Assembly: GCF_905220365.1 (NCBI RefSeq)
Contig: NC_061138.1
Coordinates: 3,425,814-3,489,813 of the forward strand
DNA length: 64,000 bases
DNA from: Vanessa cardui
Taxonomy: Eukaryota; Arthropoda; Insecta; Lepidoptera; Nymphalidae
Direction: 5' to 3'
Shown here piece by piece: positions 61,930 through 64,000 of the stretch. Within the stretch, counting starts at the first letter, position 1. The number at the start of each line of letters is the position of its first letter. The position numbers were made by a program, and so were the translations under genes. The notes beneath the pieces were generated by a model, which saw only the letters and a program-made list of their open reading frames with translations, searched no databases and was not told where the DNA came from.

Positions 61930-63370
61930 AAAATAACGGACAGACGTTTTAGTGAGAAATGCAGCAGCTCCCGAAAGCTACATCCATCACCAGCGTCCGC
62001 GCCAACGCAATCTAACATCTCATTAAGAATAAAATGTCGTAAGCTGTCCCTTAATGAGACCGGCTTTATTAGTTCGGTCCGATTAATGAATCTATAAAAT
62101 TCCTACAAAGCAAAACCCCCGTTATAATGAATCTTCTCTTGACGAGGTGAAACTTATTTCCGATCTAATGTCAAGTGACAACTCCGACTCTTTTGACCGT
62201 TATATTAAAAGGCTATTTAAAATTTTCCTTATTAAAATTCGACTTCGTCACCTTGTTTGATCAATGCCATCAATTAATTACATTTAATTAGTGAAATGAG
62301 GTATAAAAAATGCCTCGGAGCGAATTTAATTTTCGACTCCTAATAAAAGTTCGCCTGCTTTCGTGATTCCGTCGTAAGACGAAGACGACAAAATATTAAT
62401 TATATCAAGTTTGCGGCGAACGAGTCCGTCTGCCTTTCGCTTAGTGCCTTTTAAACGTTTACTAGTAAATAGAATGAAATTGTAAATTTTAATATTTCAA
62501 ATAAGCCGCTGCACACAGCGGACGCTGTTATAATATAAAATTACATTTTTGATAGTAAAAAAGGAGCAAAATAATACAATTTAAAAGACTTCTACATTAG
62601 GTACGTTTGGTATTCAATAGCATATTATTAGTACGTCCAGTCTTTTGAACGTCATTTCAAATGAACAATAATAAGATATGTGTTTCCTTTTATAGCATTT
62701 TACTAATATATGCTTTTTACTATAACAATAGATTTAAGATTAGTGCAATGGTTTGTATTTATATTAAGGTAAATCCAATTTTTTGATTAATGATGATACG
62801 AGATTTTATTTGTCTTCAATAAACTATCTATGAATAAAACATTCAATTACATGTGAATAAAAAAGAGAGAAAAAAAACGTCACACCGTGTACGTGGCTGC
62901 TTTTCATTTAACGATAAATATTTATTTACCAGACATTTATTTAAATGATTCAGGCGTCGCTCGAACTGAAGTGTCGAAAATCCGCCCCATATTCGTCGGA
63001 ACGTTGATAAATTTAATTTTAATACTATTATGCACTTCACAAGAGGTAAAAGTAATTTAAATTCAGTTAGAGCAGGCCCACAGACTCGCCCTGGGCTCTT
63101 TTAATCTCATTAATTTTAATTTATTCGAGTGGATTATTTCTTCGGTCCCCAATATTTCATAGACACTTTATAAATGACTCGTATTAGATTGAAGAATTCA
63201 CGTTACGGCCTATTAGTCCTAAATCTCGCTACGATAAAAGATGTATTCGAAATGAATGATGTTTTAAATTGGACGTTCGAATCTTATCAATAAATTATAA
63301 AGATTGACAAATCGTTCATTTCGATTCTAATACCTCGAAGGCCCCCTCTCGGTATTAGAATCGTTTATAT
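61930..63370. other. Candidate regulatory block, TAAT-rich
   Basis: About 1.4 kb without recognised repeats, with many TAAT/ATTA cores (for example CATCAATTAATTACATTTAA near 62270 and TCATTAATTTTAATTTATTC near 63108) among GC-richer stretches. Lies just downstream of the Ig2 exon. Confidence 0.3.
63322..63363. repeat. 13-bp perfect hairpin, 16-nt loop
   Basis: Arms CGATTCTAATACC (63322-63334) and its exact reverse complement (63351-63363); the loop is GC-rich. Confidence 0.9.
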
Positions 63371-63414
63371 TTTATTTTAATTAATATAACACATTAGTAT
63401 GACTTATTAGCAAA

Positions 63415-63710
63415 CAACAACAGCCTGTAAATTCCCACTGCTGGGCTAAAGGCCTCCTCTCCCTTTGAGGAGAAGGTTTGGAACATATTACACCACGCTG
63501 TTCTAATGCGGGTTGGTGGAATACACATGTTGCAGAATTTCTATGAAAATTGTCACATGCAGGTTTCCTCACGATGTTTTCCTTCACCGCTGAGCACGAG
63601 ATGAATTATAAAGACAAATTAAGCACATGAATCAGCGGTGCTTACCTGGATTTGAACCCGCAATCATCGGTTAAGATGCGCGCGTTCTAACCACTGGGCC
63701 ATCTCGACTC
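63415..63710 (-). repeat. SINE-A copy, near full length
   Basis: Minus strand, from AACAGCCTGTAAATTCCCAC (tail) to ACTGGGCCATCTCGACTC (head), with CTCACGATGTTTTCCTTCAC. The only mobile element I recognise downstream of the Ig2 exon. Confidence 0.92.
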
Positions 63711-64000
63711 GTTATTACATTATCTAGTAAATGCATAAATATTTTTATTACTTTGTTAAACTTAGTCGCAGCATTGGTGCACCACATTAAATTGCTTTTT
63801 TTTTCATTAAACACTATCAATCAATAAATAAAATTAATGCAATTGACAAGTCAATTAAGTCATTTTTGTAAACAAGTGTAACATTTTATTTATAATTTCT
63901 ATAAATTTCAATAGATTTTTTTTAAATTTTTGATTACTAATTACATGGTTTTAAAAAAGACCGCTACTACTCATGAATTATTGAACCGCCAAACAGCAAT

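Larger units (their letters stand above)
61498..64000 (+). other. Lar intron inside Ig2 (5' part only)
   Basis: Starts with GTAAGTAC. 61498-63414 is free of recognised mobile elements. From about 61930 to 63370 it is moderately GC-richer with many TAAT cores and a perfect 13-bp hairpin. A minus-strand SINE-A copy follows at 63415-63710; the last 290 bases are AT-rich. The next exon, with the second Ig2 cysteine, is not in the window. Confidence 0.85.

Noticed and set aside
1..64000. CRISPR arrays, operons or prokaryotic defence systems
   Set aside because: No regularly spaced direct repeats; spliced introns, SINEs and LINEs show this is eukaryotic DNA.

Overview
The window is AT-rich insect DNA, almost certainly lepidopteran and probably a butterfly. 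The evidence is intronic DNA full of lepidopteran-type tRNA-headed SINEs, Helitron-like elements ending in CTAG, an RTE-type LINE and a DD37D mariner. The only host gene I can support is Lar, the type IIa receptor protein tyrosine phosphatase, on the + strand. The window lies wholly inside the gene: the signal-peptide exon should be upstream of base 1 and the rest of the gene downstream of base 64000.

Three consecutive Lar coding exons are visible: 8729-8860 (first half of Ig1), 18584-18763 (second half of Ig1) and 61303-61497 (first half of Ig2). All have consensus splice sites and are bounded by phase-1 introns, and they join in frame. The introns between them are 9,723 bp and 42,539 bp. 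The rest is intron.

Region by region. 1-8728: upstream intron, with SINE-B copies and a GC-richer, repeat-free island at about 7.23-8.28 kb. 8861-18583: intron holding a complete mariner (10575-11882) with an intact 352-codon transposase, a Helitron-like copy and SINEs. 18764-61302: giant intron with a 5'-truncated RTE LINE flanked by a perfect 17-bp target duplication (24736-25896), about eight SINE-A copies, about eleven SINE-B copies (clustered at 52-56 kb, one nested in another), Helitron-like copies of at least three types, a second, antisense RTE remnant (47.5 kb), and a doubly palindromic rearranged repeat at 57.8 kb. 61498-64000: start of the next intron, with a repeat-poor, TAAT-rich candidate regulatory block.

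The mobile elements form a small ecology. The SINE-A 3' end is recognisably the last codons of an RTE-type LINE, and both the LINE and a SINE-A copy carry long target-site duplications, so RTE machinery probably mobilised both. I found no CRISPR array, operon, bona fide tRNA or rRNA gene, or clearly novel multi-gene system. The most unusual structures are local: an apparently intact mariner, a snap-back palindrome at the LINE 5' junction, the double AGAG-loop hairpin, and repeat-free blocks that could be conserved regulatory DNA.
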